A DNA stretch of 30,648 bases from a virus. The notes under the pieces are model-generated. The model did not search any database. It saw only the letters and a program-made list of their open reading frames with translations, and had not been told where the DNA came from. Location: positions 1-30,648 of IMG/VR virus record IMGVR_UViG_3300025168_000401, one strand, 5' to 3'. Each line of letters opens with the position of its first letter. The first letter of the stretch is position 1. The translations under genes and the position numbers were made by a program. Positions 5,831 to 14,854 of this stretch are shown one piece after another.

Positions 5831-6598
5831 ATGAAACTATCAGCAGAAAAAATACAAGCTAATTGGGTAGATTTTATGAGTAATATTAATACTTATATCT
5901 CATCTCCTCGTAAAGAACAATTGGTTAAATTCTATGAAACATATGCCGAGCGTATTATGCTTATGCCCGCTGCTCATAAAAAAGAATACCATTCAGCATT
6001 CCCAGGTGGGTATGTAGATCATGTTAATAGAGTAGTCCATGCAGCCTTATCAATGTCAGATGTTTGGAAATCTTTTGGATGTGATATGAATACCTTTACA
6101 ACTGAAGAATTAGTATTTTCAGCTATTAATCATGATTTAGGAAAAATAGGTGATGCTAATCATGAAGCATATATTCCTCAAACTGATAAATGGAGGAAAG
6201 ACAAATTAGGTGAGGATTATATGTTTAATAAAGAACTAGCATTTTCAGCGGTACCTGATAGAGGGTTATTTTTACTCCAAGATAATAATATTAAATATAC
6301 TTTTAATGAAATGGTAGCTATTCAAACACATGATGGGTTATATGATTCAGCTAATGATAAATATTTAAAAGGATGGATGCCAGAACAAAAACCACGTACT
6401 TCTTTACCTTTTATATTACATCAAGCTGATATGATGGCGGCTAGAATTGAATTTGAAATAGAATGGTTACCTAAATTTAAAAAATCAGATAATACAGATA
6501 AAAATAATTTTACAATTAAATCACCAAAATCAACTAAATCTAAAGCACTTAGTAATATATCAAGCCCAGGATTAAAAAATATGTTAGACAATTTATAA
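5831..6598 (+). CDS. HD-domain phosphohydrolase
   Basis: The 255-residue protein carries the complete metal-binding set of an HD-domain phosphohydrolase: H64 in GGYVDHV, the H101-D102 doublet in NHDLGK, H167 in QTHDG and D200 in HQADMMAARIE. Such enzymes cleave phosphate esters of nucleotides, cyclic dinucleotides or related compounds. The 'AFPGGYVDHVNRVVHAAL' helix and the 'ADMMAARIE' end are typical of HD proteins in T4-like marine phages. The last 40 residues are a polar, serine/lysine-rich tail. The substrate is unknown; nucleotide-pool adjustment or destruction of a signalling nucleotide would both suit a phage. The leader aaataaaagtt is identical to that before the DUF932 gene. Confidence 0.85.
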   Translation: MKLSAEKIQANWVDFMSNINTYISSPRKEQLVKFYETYAERIMLMPAAHKKEYHSAFPGGYVDHVNRVVHAALSMSDVWKSFGCDMNTFTTEELVFSAINHDLGKIGDANHEAYIPQTDKWRKDKLGEDYMFNKELAFSAVPDRGLFLLQDNNIKYTFNEMVAIQTHDGLYDSANDKYLKGWMPEQKPRTSLPFILHQADMMAARIEFEIEWLPKFKKSDNTDKNNFTIKSPKSTKSKALSNISSPGLKNMLDNL

Positions 6599-6599
6599 T

Positions 6600-6878
6600 A
6601 TGGAAACAATATTAATATCAACTTTATCAGCATTATCAATAGTATTAGGATTTGCAGTTTTTAACCTAATGAAAAAAAATGAACAGCAAGAAGATATTCT
6701 AGTTGAATATATGAAATATTTAAATAAAATATCAAAAGCAATAGAAGTATCAGATGCAAGATTAAAAAAATTAGATGCTCAAGGAAGGTTTAAGAGTGAT
6801 GATGAAATAGGTTTTTTCTTTAAAACAGTTATGACAATACAAGATTTATTAAATGGATTTAAAATTAAAGACTTATAA
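6600..6878 (+). CDS. Small membrane-anchored protein with coiled coil, 92 aa
   Basis: The N-terminal ~22 residues (LISTLSALSIVLGFAVFNL) form one hydrophobic helix followed by KK, so the protein is likely anchored with an N-out orientation and a cytoplasmic C-terminus. A heptad-like segment follows (residues ~28-60) and then a motif, FKSDDEIGFFFKTVMTIQDLL, that I remember from unknown proteins of T4-like marine phages. It starts one base after the HD gene's stop (TAATATGG), implying translational coupling. Holin or spanin roles were considered but neither a second membrane helix nor a lipobox is present. Function unknown. Confidence 0.65.
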   Translation: METILISTLSALSIVLGFAVFNLMKKNEQQEDILVEYMKYLNKISKAIEVSDARLKKLDAQGRFKSDDEIGFFFKTVMTIQDLLNGFKIKDL

Positions 6879-6887
6879 TTGTGATAA

Positions 6888-7697
6888 ATGGATAATATAA
6901 TAAAGGCCGCTAAGAAAAAAAGACAGAAAAGAAATTATTTTACTCAAGAAACAGAAGATGCTATTGTTCAATATAATTTAAGTAAAGATAAAAAATTTAA
7001 AAGTAATATATACTCTAAAGAAATACATTATCCTTTTTACAAATTAACTGAAAATATAATTCATACCTTTAAATTTTACTATACTGATGGGGTTGAAAAT
7101 CTAGAAGATCTTCAACATGAAATTATGGTATTTCTCTTGGATAAAATTCATCTTTTTGATCCTTCAAAAGGTGCTAAAGCTTATTCTTATTTTGGTACTA
7201 TTGTAAAAAGATGGTTAATAGTATATAATCAAAAAAATTATAAGAAAAAAATAGAATCTATTGATATAGGAGATATATCTAAACATCAAAATTTAGATAT
7301 TGGAGATAATTCATCTTTTATATTAAATACTAAGTTAGAACAATCTTCACAAAAGTTTATAGAATCAGACAGTAACTTTGGAGATGAACTATATACTCAA
7401 GGGTATAAAGAAGGAGATAGATTATCTATTTTTGTTGATTTATATGTAAAACATATGACTAAATATATTTTTAATTATTTTCCTAAAGAATATGATGCTC
7501 AAATAGCTGATTGCATTCTAGAATTATTTAGAAAAAGAGATGCTATTGATGTATTTAATAAAAAAGCACTTTATATCTACATAAGAGAAATGATTGATGT
7601 TAAAACTCCTAAAATAACTAAAATAGCTAATAAATTATATAAAGTATTTAAGGAAAAATATATAGTATATTCTGAAGCAGGATATTTTCCATCTTAA
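6888..7697 (+). CDS. 55: T4 gp55-like late-transcription sigma factor
   Basis: Residues 70-112 (ENLEDLQHEIMVFLLDKIHLFDPSKG, then AYSYFGTIVKRWLI) match sigma region 2 as found in T4 gp55 and its relatives: a 'D..QE....L.K...FDP.KG.KAYSYF.....R..I' pattern that binds core RNA polymerase and opens late promoters. The N-terminus is basic (KAAKKKRQKRN) and the 269-residue length is somewhat longer than T4 gp55 (185 aa), with an acidic middle insertion. No region 4 is apparent, as expected for this family, which relies on a sliding-clamp-bound co-activator. It lies directly upstream of the virion module, whose leading genes carry a candidate late motif. Confidence 0.8.
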   Translation: MDNIIKAAKKKRQKRNYFTQETEDAIVQYNLSKDKKFKSNIYSKEIHYPFYKLTENIIHTFKFYYTDGVENLEDLQHEIMVFLLDKIHLFDPSKGAKAYSYFGTIVKRWLIVYNQKNYKKKIESIDIGDISKHQNLDIGDNSSFILNTKLEQSSQKFIESDSNFGDELYTQGYKEGDRLSIFVDLYVKHMTKYIFNYFPKEYDAQIADCILELFRKRDAIDVFNKKALYIYIREMIDVKTPKITKIANKLYKVFKEKYIVYSEAGYFPS

Positions 7698-7713
7698 AAA
7701 TTTAATTTTCTAA

Positions 7714-7723
7714 TATTTATAAT
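7714..7723 (+). promoter_or_regulatory. Candidate late promoter, TATTTATAAT
   Basis: The motif ends eight bases before ATG 7732, the first gene of the baseplate group. The same ten bases occur at 11265, 23972 and 29127, also 8-16 bases before first genes of groups. Its TATTTATA part is the reverse complement of the T4 late core TATAAATA. Confidence 0.45.
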
Positions 7724-7731
7724 CAAAAATT

Positions 7732-8085
7732 ATGGGACAATTAGATTCAATAGTATTTGGTGATAAAAAATTTTCGGATATCTTACATGAAATATATGAA
7801 AATCAAACTACTAAAAAACAACAAATTACATCTTTAATAAGTGAATTAAAACCATTAATCCAGGAAATAGGTGATGCTACTTTAATAGTACCTTTAATAA
7901 AAGAATATTTAGAAATTGGAGTAAAAAACGATGAACAATTAATAAAAATGGCTACTATTATTCAAAGAGCAGTTAATAATACTAATGATGAAGGCGAATT
8001 TGGAATTTCAGAAGAAGAAAAAGCTGAATTAATGGCAGAAATGGATAAATTAGAAAGAATTAACAAAGAAAATAAAAATGGCTAG
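7732..8085 (+). CDS. Conserved phage protein at the head of the baseplate group, 117 aa
   Basis: This acidic, all-helical protein (MGQLDSIVFGDKKFSDILHEIYENQ..., SELKPLIQEIGDATLIVPLIKEYLEIGVKNDEQLIKMATIIQR) looks like a protein I remember from T4-like marine phages beside the gp5 gene, though I know no assigned function. The conserved feel of 'DATLIVPLIKEYLE..VKND.QLIK.A..IQR' supports a real gene. The last 8 bases overlap the start of the gp5-like gene, so translation is probably coupled and a baseplate-hub assembly or chaperone role is an inference from position only. Confidence 0.65.
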   Translation: MGQLDSIVFGDKKFSDILHEIYENQTTKKQQITSLISELKPLIQEIGDATLIVPLIKEYLEIGVKNDEQLIKMATIIQRAVNNTNDEGEFGISEEEKAELMAEMDKLERINKENKNG

Positions 8086-9322
8086 AATACCTACAGGGTT
8101 AAATTCTTTAAAACCTTTAAATTTACAATCTTCAAAAGGACCAGAAATAATACCTGTAAGAGTTAAATTTGTTTCTTTAAATGGAAAAGATTATCCTATT
8201 AATTGGAAAGAATATGGAGAATATAGTAGTATAGGTGGTATTTTATTTGAAGAACTATCTAACCCATCAGGAAAGTCTTTATCTACTTTAAGCTTTGCTA
8301 GTCCCCTATATTCTAATATAACATTTTTACCCTTAGTAAATGAAATAGTTTATATAATTTCATTACCTAATGCCACTACCCAAACAAATCCTTCTACTGG
8401 TAAAGCATATTATTATTTTCAAAGTATTAATATATGGAATAGCATACATCATAATGCTTCTCCAAATTCCCTTGCTACTAAACCTACTCAGGATCAAAAT
8501 TATTCTAAAACTGAAGCTGGGGTTGAAGTATCATCAGATGCTGATGCAGAAAATATTAATTTTGGTTTTACTTTTAAAGAAAGAGCAGGAATAAGAAATT
8601 TACAACCTTTTGAAGGTGATGTTTTAATAGAAGGAAGATGGGGTAATACTATAAGATTTGGAAGTACTGTTAATAATAGTACACCTTCTAATCCTTGGTC
8701 AGATAGTGGAGTTAATGGTGAACCTATTATTACTATAAAAAATGGTCAATCCGAAACCGAAAATGATTCTTGGATTCCTCAAGTAGAAAATATTAATACA
8801 GATAAATCTTCAATTTATTTAACATCTAATCAAACAATACCAATAGGAGCAGCTAATACTGATTATAGTTCATATACACCTGCATTTGGTGAAGTTCCTA
8901 GCTCACCTAGCTTATATAATGGTTCTCAAGTTATTATTAATTCAGGTCGTTTATTATTCAATTCTAAAAATGATCATATTTTACTTAGTTCTGCAAGAAC
9001 AATTTCATTTGGAGCACAAAAAGGTTTTAATTTTGATACTACTTCTAATTTTGTTGTTAAAGTAGGAACTAAAATAATGTTAGGGGATAAAGAAGAAAGC
9101 AATACTGAACCTTTAATATTAGGAGATAAATTTTTAGATGATTTTAAATCTTTATTAACTAACATAGTATCTTTAACTACAGCTTTAGGAACTGTAGGTA
9201 CACCTGTACCCTTTACTCCTAATATTGCTGTTGCTCAAACAGCAACTAAAGTAGGACTACAAGCACAAACTATGTTAACTTCAATTGAAAGATATAAATC
9301 AAAAACAACAAGAACTTTATAA
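8078..9322 (+). CDS. 5: gp5-like baseplate central spike/hub protein (no lysozyme domain)
   Basis: The 414-residue protein has the architecture of the gp5/VgrG-type spike. An N-terminal OB-like region (residues ~20-180) contains FLPLVNEIVYII. Then come EGDVLIEGRWGNTIRFGSTV and repeated short beta strands (SSIYLTSNQTIPIG, then VIINSGRLLFNSKNDHILLSS, FNFDTTSNFVVKVGTKIMLG), typical of the gp5 C-terminal triple beta-helix. It ends with PLILGDKFLDDFKSLL, like related tail spikes. T4 gp5 carries an internal lysozyme domain; none is seen here. It would trimerise at the tail tip and pierce the cell envelope. It overlaps the previous gene by 8 bases and the next by one (TAATG). Confidence 0.75.
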   Translation: MARIPTGLNSLKPLNLQSSKGPEIIPVRVKFVSLNGKDYPINWKEYGEYSSIGGILFEELSNPSGKSLSTLSFASPLYSNITFLPLVNEIVYIISLPNATTQTNPSTGKAYYYFQSINIWNSIHHNASPNSLATKPTQDQNYSKTEAGVEVSSDADAENINFGFTFKERAGIRNLQPFEGDVLIEGRWGNTIRFGSTVNNSTPSNPWSDSGVNGEPIITIKNGQSETENDSWIPQVENINTDKSSIYLTSNQTIPIGAANTDYSSYTPAFGEVPSSPSLYNGSQVIINSGRLLFNSKNDHILLSSARTISFGAQKGFNFDTTSNFVVKVGTKIMLGDKEESNTEPLILGDKFLDDFKSLLTNIVSLTTALGTVGTPVPFTPNIAVAQTATKVGLQAQTMLTSIERYKSKTTRTL

Positions 9323-11238
9323 TGGCCTTAGCAGATTTTATATCAAAAATTGTAACTAGTATAACTAGAGCAACATTTCAATTTAATAAATCTTTAGATG
9401 TATTAATAGATAAATTTAAAGAAGGTTGCCCCACAACTCAAGAGTTAAAAATATTAATAGTTCAAAAAAACGAAATTAATGGAGCTTTAGAACAAATAGA
9501 ACAAAAAATAGCTACTTTAAATAAAGTAGCAGAAGGTTCTGAAATAGCAGCTGAAGCTTTAAATACTGGAAAAACTGTAATAAAACAACTACCAGCACCT
9601 TCAGCAGTTCCTCCTGGTGTAGGGTTACCTTTAAATATATTTAATAATTTTTCTGATGCCTTAGACAATTTAGGAACTTTAATAGATAAAGAAAAAGCAT
9701 CCTTAGATACAATTCCTGGAGCTTTAGATATAATTGAAAAAGATGTTGGAACTGTAATTACAAAATTAAAAAAATTTGATGAAGTTTTAAACAAATGTTT
9801 AGAAGAAGATCCTAACATCACACAGGAAGATTTAGATTCAATTGATGCAACTACTGAAAACTTTGTTGGAGTATTAACAAATGCAGAATTAGAAAAATTA
9901 TTAAGTGGACCCCCTGGATTATTATATGGTGATTATTATTTAAGAAAACAAATTGTTCCCACTGAATTTTCTTTTAACAAAAAACAAATTACAGCACAAA
10001 ATAAAGAATCAGTACCACCACCTGGAGAATATTATAAAGAAGAGGTAGCAGTTGAAATGTTGTATGGTGATGAGTCTTTTTCTTCCTCAAATTTAGTTTT
10101 AGTTAATGAAATGAAATGGTTAATTGATACTAAAGACTTAATATTCCTCCCTCCCCCTCCAGCTGAAGATCCTTTAAAAGCTATATATAAAGCAGGACAA
10201 ATTGTAATATTAATGTCTATTTATGGGGCTAATGAAGAAGAAGCAAATGAATTGTATGAATTAGCTTGGGAATTATCACAAAACAAGGGACCAAATAAAG
10301 GGTATTACAATACATTAGTTAATGAAGCATTTGATAATTCTAGAACTGTTTTAGAACAAGCCGTAGCTAATGAAGGGTATGAATGGAAAGAAGGAGATAG
10401 AGTATTAGACTCAACTATTAAAAAGTTATTTTTAGAAGATTACGCTAAAACTATAAGTGAATTAGAATTGAATGGGGCTATATCACAAATAAGAGCACAA
10501 GCCCGATCTTTAGAAAATACAGCAAATTCTATAGGGGGAGGTTATAATGCAAATTCAAAAAGATGGCAAAATGATGGAGATTTTACTAATAATCCAAATA
10601 ATAAATTATATCCATACTCAGAAAGGTTAGCATCAACGGCAGAAAACCTACTAAATGATAATAATATTGGAAATGAATTTATAAGTTTAAGACCAGAAAT
10701 GGCTAGGAGAAAATCATTTATGCAAGCTATTTTTGAAGCAGCAAATTATTTATTTTTATCTGGTAGACCCTATAATTTTAATGACCCTTTAAAAGAATAT
10801 TTTAATTCTAGAGGAATAGGTTATAATCAACCAATTATTAATGATATTAACATAAATGGAACACCTACAGAATTAATATCAGTTATTGAATTAGAAGCTA
10901 TTTATGAAGCTGAATTAAATATTATTAATAATTTTAATTTAAGACCTGATAATTTACTCCCTCCTAATTTTGATACTGCTGAGGATGGTTTAACATTTGA
11001 ACAAAGAAAGGCATATGCAAAAACTAAAGTTTTCTTAAAACTTTTAGATACATTAGGAATAACATGGTATAATGAAAACGCCCAAATATCTTCTGAATTA
11101 CCATTTTGGTCACCTGGAGGAGGCAATCCAAATTCATCATCATACAACCAAAACAATCCAAACGCAGGTCTAACAATAGCTGATAAGTGGTATTTTGAAT
11201 TTGGTAGAAATAATTTACCTATACCTACTGGATTATAA
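9322..11238 (+). CDS. Putative baseplate-associated structural protein, 638 aa
   Basis: I do not recognise a family. The N-terminal ~190 residues are helical with long heptad-like stretches (FKEGCPTTQELKILIVQKNEINGALEQ..., NLGTLIDKEKASLDTIPG). A region with FLPPPPAEDP (about 276-284) makes a proline-rich hinge. After it comes a helical part (AGQIVILMSIYGANEEEANELYELAWEL, ~290-320), and the C-terminal 250 residues look globular, ending WYFEFGRNNLPIPTGL. The start codon overlaps the gp5-like stop (TAATG). Position between the spike and gp25 genes suggests a baseplate hub or hub-connecting part. It has no signal peptide or membrane helix. Confidence 0.65.
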   Translation: MALADFISKIVTSITRATFQFNKSLDVLIDKFKEGCPTTQELKILIVQKNEINGALEQIEQKIATLNKVAEGSEIAAEALNTGKTVIKQLPAPSAVPPGVGLPLNIFNNFSDALDNLGTLIDKEKASLDTIPGALDIIEKDVGTVITKLKKFDEVLNKCLEEDPNITQEDLDSIDATTENFVGVLTNAELEKLLSGPPGLLYGDYYLRKQIVPTEFSFNKKQITAQNKESVPPPGEYYKEEVAVEMLYGDESFSSSNLVLVNEMKWLIDTKDLIFLPPPPAEDPLKAIYKAGQIVILMSIYGANEEEANELYELAWELSQNKGPNKGYYNTLVNEAFDNSRTVLEQAVANEGYEWKEGDRVLDSTIKKLFLEDYAKTISELELNGAISQIRAQARSLENTANSIGGGYNANSKRWQNDGDFTNNPNNKLYPYSERLASTAENLLNDNNIGNEFISLRPEMARRKSFMQAIFEAANYLFLSGRPYNFNDPLKEYFNSRGIGYNQPIINDININGTPTELISVIELEAIYEAELNIINNFNLRPDNLLPPNFDTAEDGLTFEQRKAYAKTKVFLKLLDTLGITWYNENAQISSELPFWSPGGGNPNSSSYNQNNPNAGLTIADKWYFEFGRNNLPIPTGL

Positions 11239-11264
11239 TTAATATAAAAAACAGAAATTATTAA

Positions 11265-11274
11265 TATTTATAAT
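11265..11274 (+). promoter_or_regulatory. Candidate late promoter, TATTTATAAT
   Basis: An exact copy of the motif, ending ten bases before ATG 11285, in the only gap (46 bases) between the 638-aa gene and the gp25 group. Downstream bases AAAACTAACA form the A-rich start context. Confidence 0.45.
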
Positions 11275-11284
11275 AAAACTAACA

Positions 11285-11650
11285 ATGAAATTAACAGAAT
11301 TAAAAAAAGTACTTAAAGAAACTGTTAGAGAAGTAATACAAGAAGAATTAAAAGATATACTTTTAGAGGCAGTAAAATCACCAAAAGTGGTTACACAAAC
11401 ACCAATAATAGAATCTTTTAACCCTCCAGTTTCAACTACACAACTACCCCCTTCAACAACAACCCCTGTAATGTCTTCACAGGATAAAAGAGATGCTTAT
11501 AAAAATATTTTAGGAGAAACAGCAGCAGGTTTTAATACTAATAATGCACAAAATTTTAGACCAAATCCAGGAATGGATGTAACTAATGGTGCTTTACCTG
11601 GTGGGAATGTAGGTATGGATCAAATAATGAATTTAATGAATAGTAAATAA
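11285..11650 (+). CDS. Small phage protein with N-terminal amphipathic helix, 121 aa
   Basis: The first 30 residues (KLTELKKVLKETVREVIQEELKDILLEAV) form a strongly amphipathic, probably coiled-coil helix. It is followed by a low-complexity Pro/Thr/Ser linker (residues ~38-62) and a polar tail with DKRDAYKNILGETAAGF and many Asn/Gly/Met. Similar short proteins with an 'IREELKDILTEAVK' helix occur next to baseplate genes in T4-like marine phages as I recall, with no known function. The stop overlaps the gp25 start (TAATG), so it is translated together with it. Confidence 0.65.
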   Translation: MKLTELKKVLKETVREVIQEELKDILLEAVKSPKVVTQTPIIESFNPPVSTTQLPPSTTTPVMSSQDKRDAYKNILGETAAGFNTNNAQNFRPNPGMDVTNGALPGGNVGMDQIMNLMNSK

Positions 11651-12057
11651 TGGCTCAAATTGTAAGTAATGTTTTTCCAACAGTTAGTAGTGGTAGTGCT
11701 GCCTTAGGCTTTAGTTTACCCCTATCAGGAAGAGCTGTATTTAATCCAACTTTTACAACCAAAGAAGTAATAAGAACTAATTTAATTAATTGGTTATTAA
11801 CTAATAAAGGTGAAAGAGTTATGAAACCTCTTTTTGGTGCAAATTTAAGAGATTTTATAGGAGAAGGAATTAATGATGGAACTAATAGTGCTATAACAAC
11901 AAGAATTAAAGATAATGTTACATTACAATTCCCAGAAATAACTATACAAAATATAAATTTTGATAACCAACCAGATAGAAATACCATAAATTTATTTATA
12001 AATTATATAATTAGCAACATAGGAGTAGAAGATGAAATAAATATAGCAATACAATAA
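11650..12057 (+). CDS. 25: gp25-like baseplate wedge subunit
   Basis: The 135-residue protein matches the GPW/gp25 family: TTKEVIRTNLINWLLTNKGERVMKPLFGANLRDFI is the signature 'I...I...L.T..GER.M.P.FG..L...L' segment, followed by an NIDNITLQFPEI-type beta section (here IKDNVTLQFPEITIQNINF) and a C-terminal strand. gp25 joins the T4 baseplate wedge and interacts with gp6 and the sheath initiation. The length equals the T4 protein closely. The gene is coupled by TAATG overlaps to both neighbours; adjacency to gp6 is the usual T4-like order. Confidence 0.92.
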   Translation: MAQIVSNVFPTVSSGSAALGFSLPLSGRAVFNPTFTTKEVIRTNLINWLLTNKGERVMKPLFGANLRDFIGEGINDGTNSAITTRIKDNVTLQFPEITIQNINFDNQPDRNTINLFINYIISNIGVEDEINIAIQ

Positions 12058-13919
12058 TGGCAAATTTAAATAGAAATATAACATATACTGAAAGAGACTT
12101 TAATAGTTTTAGAAATTCTCTTATAAACTATTCACAAACATACTTTCCTAATACTTATAATGATTTTTCTTCTGATTCAACAGGAATGTTATTTATTGAA
12201 ATGGCCTCTTATGTTGGAGATGTTTTATCATTTTATTTAGATAACCAAATACAAGAAACTTTTATACAATATGCTAGACAAGAACAAAATTTATTTGATT
12301 TAGCTTATATGTTAGGTTCTAAACCTAAAGTTACAACTGCTGCAACTGTAGACATTGCTATTTATCAATTATTACCTAATAAAATTGATATTAATGGAGC
12401 ATCTATACCTGATTTTGATTATGCTTTAATAATTCCAAGTGGTTTTCAATTAACTTCTAATGAAAATGCTAGTGTAAACTTTATAACAGAAGATGTTTGT
12501 GACTTCTCAGTTTCATCCTCTCAAGATATAACAGATGTTTCTATTTATTCTCTATCAGCTAATACGCCTCAAAGGTTTTTATTGAAGAAAACAAGAAAAG
12601 CAATATCAGGAACTATTAATTCAATACAAAGTGTATTTAATGCTCCTTCTAAATACCCTACAGTAAATATAAATGCTTCTAGTATTATTAATGTACTAGA
12701 TTGTTTTGATAGTGATGGAAACCAATGGCATGAGGTATTAAATTTAGCTCAAGATACTGTATTTACTACAAAAATAAATGCCTCATATACAGATCCAAAT
12801 GCAATTCAAGATGACGCTCCTAATTTATTAAATTTAAAACAAGTTCAAAGGAGATTTACAACACGATTTTTAAATTCTACTACTCTTCAATTAGGTTTTG
12901 GAGCAGGAACTGTAAGTGATAATGATGAAGATTTAGTTCCAAACCCAGATAATGTAGGTACAGGATTAGCTTTTTCAAAAGATAAATTAACAGCAGCTTA
13001 TTCTCCCTTAAATTTTATGTTTACTGATACTTATGGTATTGCTCCTGCTAATACAACCTTAACTATAAGATATTTAACAGGAGGAGGATTATCCGCTAAT
13101 GTTGACTCTGGAACATTAACTAATTTTAATAATAATGGAGTAGTATTTAAAAATCCAAACCTTTCAAATACTCCACTAGCTAATATTATATTTGATTCTT
13201 TAGCAACAAATAATATATTAGCAGCTGATGGAGGACAAGGTGCGGATACAGTTGAAGAAATTAGACAAAATGCTTTAGGTAATTTTCAAAACCAATTAAG
13301 AACAGTTACTCAACAAGATTATTTAATTAGAGCATTAAGTATGCCTGCTAATATAGGTACTATAGCAAAATCATTTATTCAACCTACTAAAGTAGCAGAA
13401 TATGGTATAGGTGAATTACCTACAATATTAGATATGTATGTTTTATCTTATAATTCAAATAAAACATTAAGAACAGCTTCTTCAACTTTAAAACAAAACT
13501 TAAAGACTTATTTATCTGAATATAGAATGATAAATGATTCTATAAAAATTAAAGATGCTTATATTATTAATATAATTTGTGAATTTGATATAATAGTACT
13601 ACCTAATTTTAATAATAATGAAGTAATTTTAAACTGTATAAATACCTTAACAGAATATTTTAATATAGATAATTGGAATATTAATCAACCTATTTTATTA
13701 AAAAGTTTAAGCATATTAATCGACAAAGTAGAAGGGGTACAAACTGTAACTAATGTATTTATTAAAAATGTAGCAGGAGCAAGTAAAGGATATAGTGATT
13801 ATTCATATGATATATCAGCAGCAACTAATAATGGTATTGTATACCCATCAGTTGACCCTATGATCTTTGAATTAAAATATCCATCATCTGATATTACTGG
13901 AAGAGTAGTACCATTATAA
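12057..13919 (+). CDS. 6: gp6-like baseplate wedge protein (Baseplate J family)
   Basis: This 620-residue protein begins with the gp6-type N-terminus (NITYTERDFNSFRNSLINY...DSTGMLFIEMASYVGDVLSFYLDNQIQETFIQYARQEQNLFDLAYMLG), then a beta-rich middle and the J-like C-terminal part (LRTVTQQDYLIRALSMPANIGTIAKSF..., EVILNCINTLTEYFNIDNW). In T4 a gp6 dimer forms the main ring of the baseplate wedge and changes shape on contraction. Residue order and length (T4 gp6, about 660) agree. It follows gp25 with a TAATG overlap. This is one of the firmest calls in the window. Confidence 0.9.
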   Translation: MANLNRNITYTERDFNSFRNSLINYSQTYFPNTYNDFSSDSTGMLFIEMASYVGDVLSFYLDNQIQETFIQYARQEQNLFDLAYMLGSKPKVTTAATVDIAIYQLLPNKIDINGASIPDFDYALIIPSGFQLTSNENASVNFITEDVCDFSVSSSQDITDVSIYSLSANTPQRFLLKKTRKAISGTINSIQSVFNAPSKYPTVNINASSIINVLDCFDSDGNQWHEVLNLAQDTVFTTKINASYTDPNAIQDDAPNLLNLKQVQRRFTTRFLNSTTLQLGFGAGTVSDNDEDLVPNPDNVGTGLAFSKDKLTAAYSPLNFMFTDTYGIAPANTTLTIRYLTGGGLSANVDSGTLTNFNNNGVVFKNPNLSNTPLANIIFDSLATNNILAADGGQGADTVEEIRQNALGNFQNQLRTVTQQDYLIRALSMPANIGTIAKSFIQPTKVAEYGIGELPTILDMYVLSYNSNKTLRTASSTLKQNLKTYLSEYRMINDSIKIKDAYIINIICEFDIIVLPNFNNNEVILNCINTLTEYFNIDNWNINQPILLKSLSILIDKVEGVQTVTNVFIKNVAGASKGYSDYSYDISAATNNGIVYPSVDPMIFELKYPSSDITGRVVPL

Positions 13920-13929
13920 AAAATAAGAA

Positions 13930-14850
13930 ATGAAAGATTTATTAGAATTATATAAAGATACACTTAAAGTAACAACTAGAGGAGATCAAGGTATTACAGG
14001 AGTAGCAGCCCCAGGAACTTATTTAGGTAACACACCAGGCCCTATGCCTCCTAAACTTTCACCTTTAGAAGCAGAGTATGATGAAGGAACTAATAATCAA
14101 TTATTAGGACAAGCTGAAAATGGTGGGGGTGCACCAAATGATTCTGATGCTGGAGCAATACCAACATCTGGTTTTGTACAAAGATATACACCTACTAATG
14201 CTTATTATACCGATAATGAAGGTATAGTAAGAGCTAATATTTCAACTAATGATTTAGTTCAATCTACAGCAATAACAGGATTAGATGTTGAAAACTCATT
14301 AGCAGGAACAAAACAAGGAGGTACTGGTGGTCCAATCAATGATCCTAAATCAAATTTTACACAAAATTATACTCCTAAAAATCCTTTTTATACAACGAAA
14401 GAAGGGGTAGTAAGAGCTACAGATGGTGAATCTCCTTTAACAGACACCCTAAAAATTACAGCATTAGATGTTGAAAATCCAGAATCAGGAATAAAACAAG
14501 GAACTGGAGGAGGACCTAATAGAACTTCAAAAGCAAATGGAGCAAAATCTTCATTTATAGATGGGGGAGATTATAAAGTTCTAAGATACCCTACAAGAGC
14601 AAAATTTATAGATACTACTATAAATTCTGAAGATGCAGGTACTTTAGAAACAATGACATTGCAGCAATATACACCTGATAGAACTTACTTAGAGGTATTA
14701 GCAGACCCAAATTTAGATATTGAAAAAGTTGTTGGTACACCTACAGATCAACAACCAGCAAAAGGAGGCATACCCGATAGTATAGATGAAAGTATTGTTC
14801 CTGAAAGTGTTAAACCTAAACTTAATGATTTAAAAAACTTTAACATATAA
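13930..14850 (+). CDS. Virion-module protein with internal tandem repeat, 306 aa
   Basis: The product is low in hydrophobic residues and rich in Gly, Pro, Thr and Asn, suggesting an extended, loop-rich virion protein. Two tandem copies of about 57 residues with a 61-residue period are visible (81-137 and 142-197). Each has YTP.N..YT..EG.VRA, later LDVEN, then a Gly-rich KQG.TGG end. The N-terminal 20 residues form a short helix. No family is recognised. The ATG follows a 7-base spacer after gp6 (AAAATAAGAA), and the position suggests a wedge-peripheral or tail-fibre-adaptor role. Confidence 0.6.
   Translation: MKDLLELYKDTLKVTTRGDQGITGVAAPGTYLGNTPGPMPPKLSPLEAEYDEGTNNQLLGQAENGGGAPNDSDAGAIPTSGFVQRYTPTNAYYTDNEGIVRANISTNDLVQSTAITGLDVENSLAGTKQGGTGGPINDPKSNFTQNYTPKNPFYTTKEGVVRATDGESPLTDTLKITALDVENPESGIKQGTGGGPNRTSKANGAKSSFIDGGDYKVLRYPTRAKFIDTTINSEDAGTLETMTLQQYTPDRTYLEVLADPNLDIEKVVGTPTDQQPAKGGIPDSIDESIVPESVKPKLNDLKNFNI
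14170..14523 (+). repeat. Tandem protein-coding repeat within the 306-aa gene
   Basis: Copy one spans about 14170-14340 and copy two about 14353-14520. Shared blocks are YTP.N..YT..EG.VRA, T..ITALDVEN-like, and G.KQG.TGGP. The DNA has diverged, so the duplication is old and kept by selection on protein. Confidence 0.6.
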
Positions 14851-14854
14851 TTAA

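Noticed and set aside
9462-9821. Open frames on the - strand inside virion genes (for example 9462-9821, 11655-11987, 22647-23020)
   Set aside because: They are shadows of strongly supported + strand genes and show no family motif.
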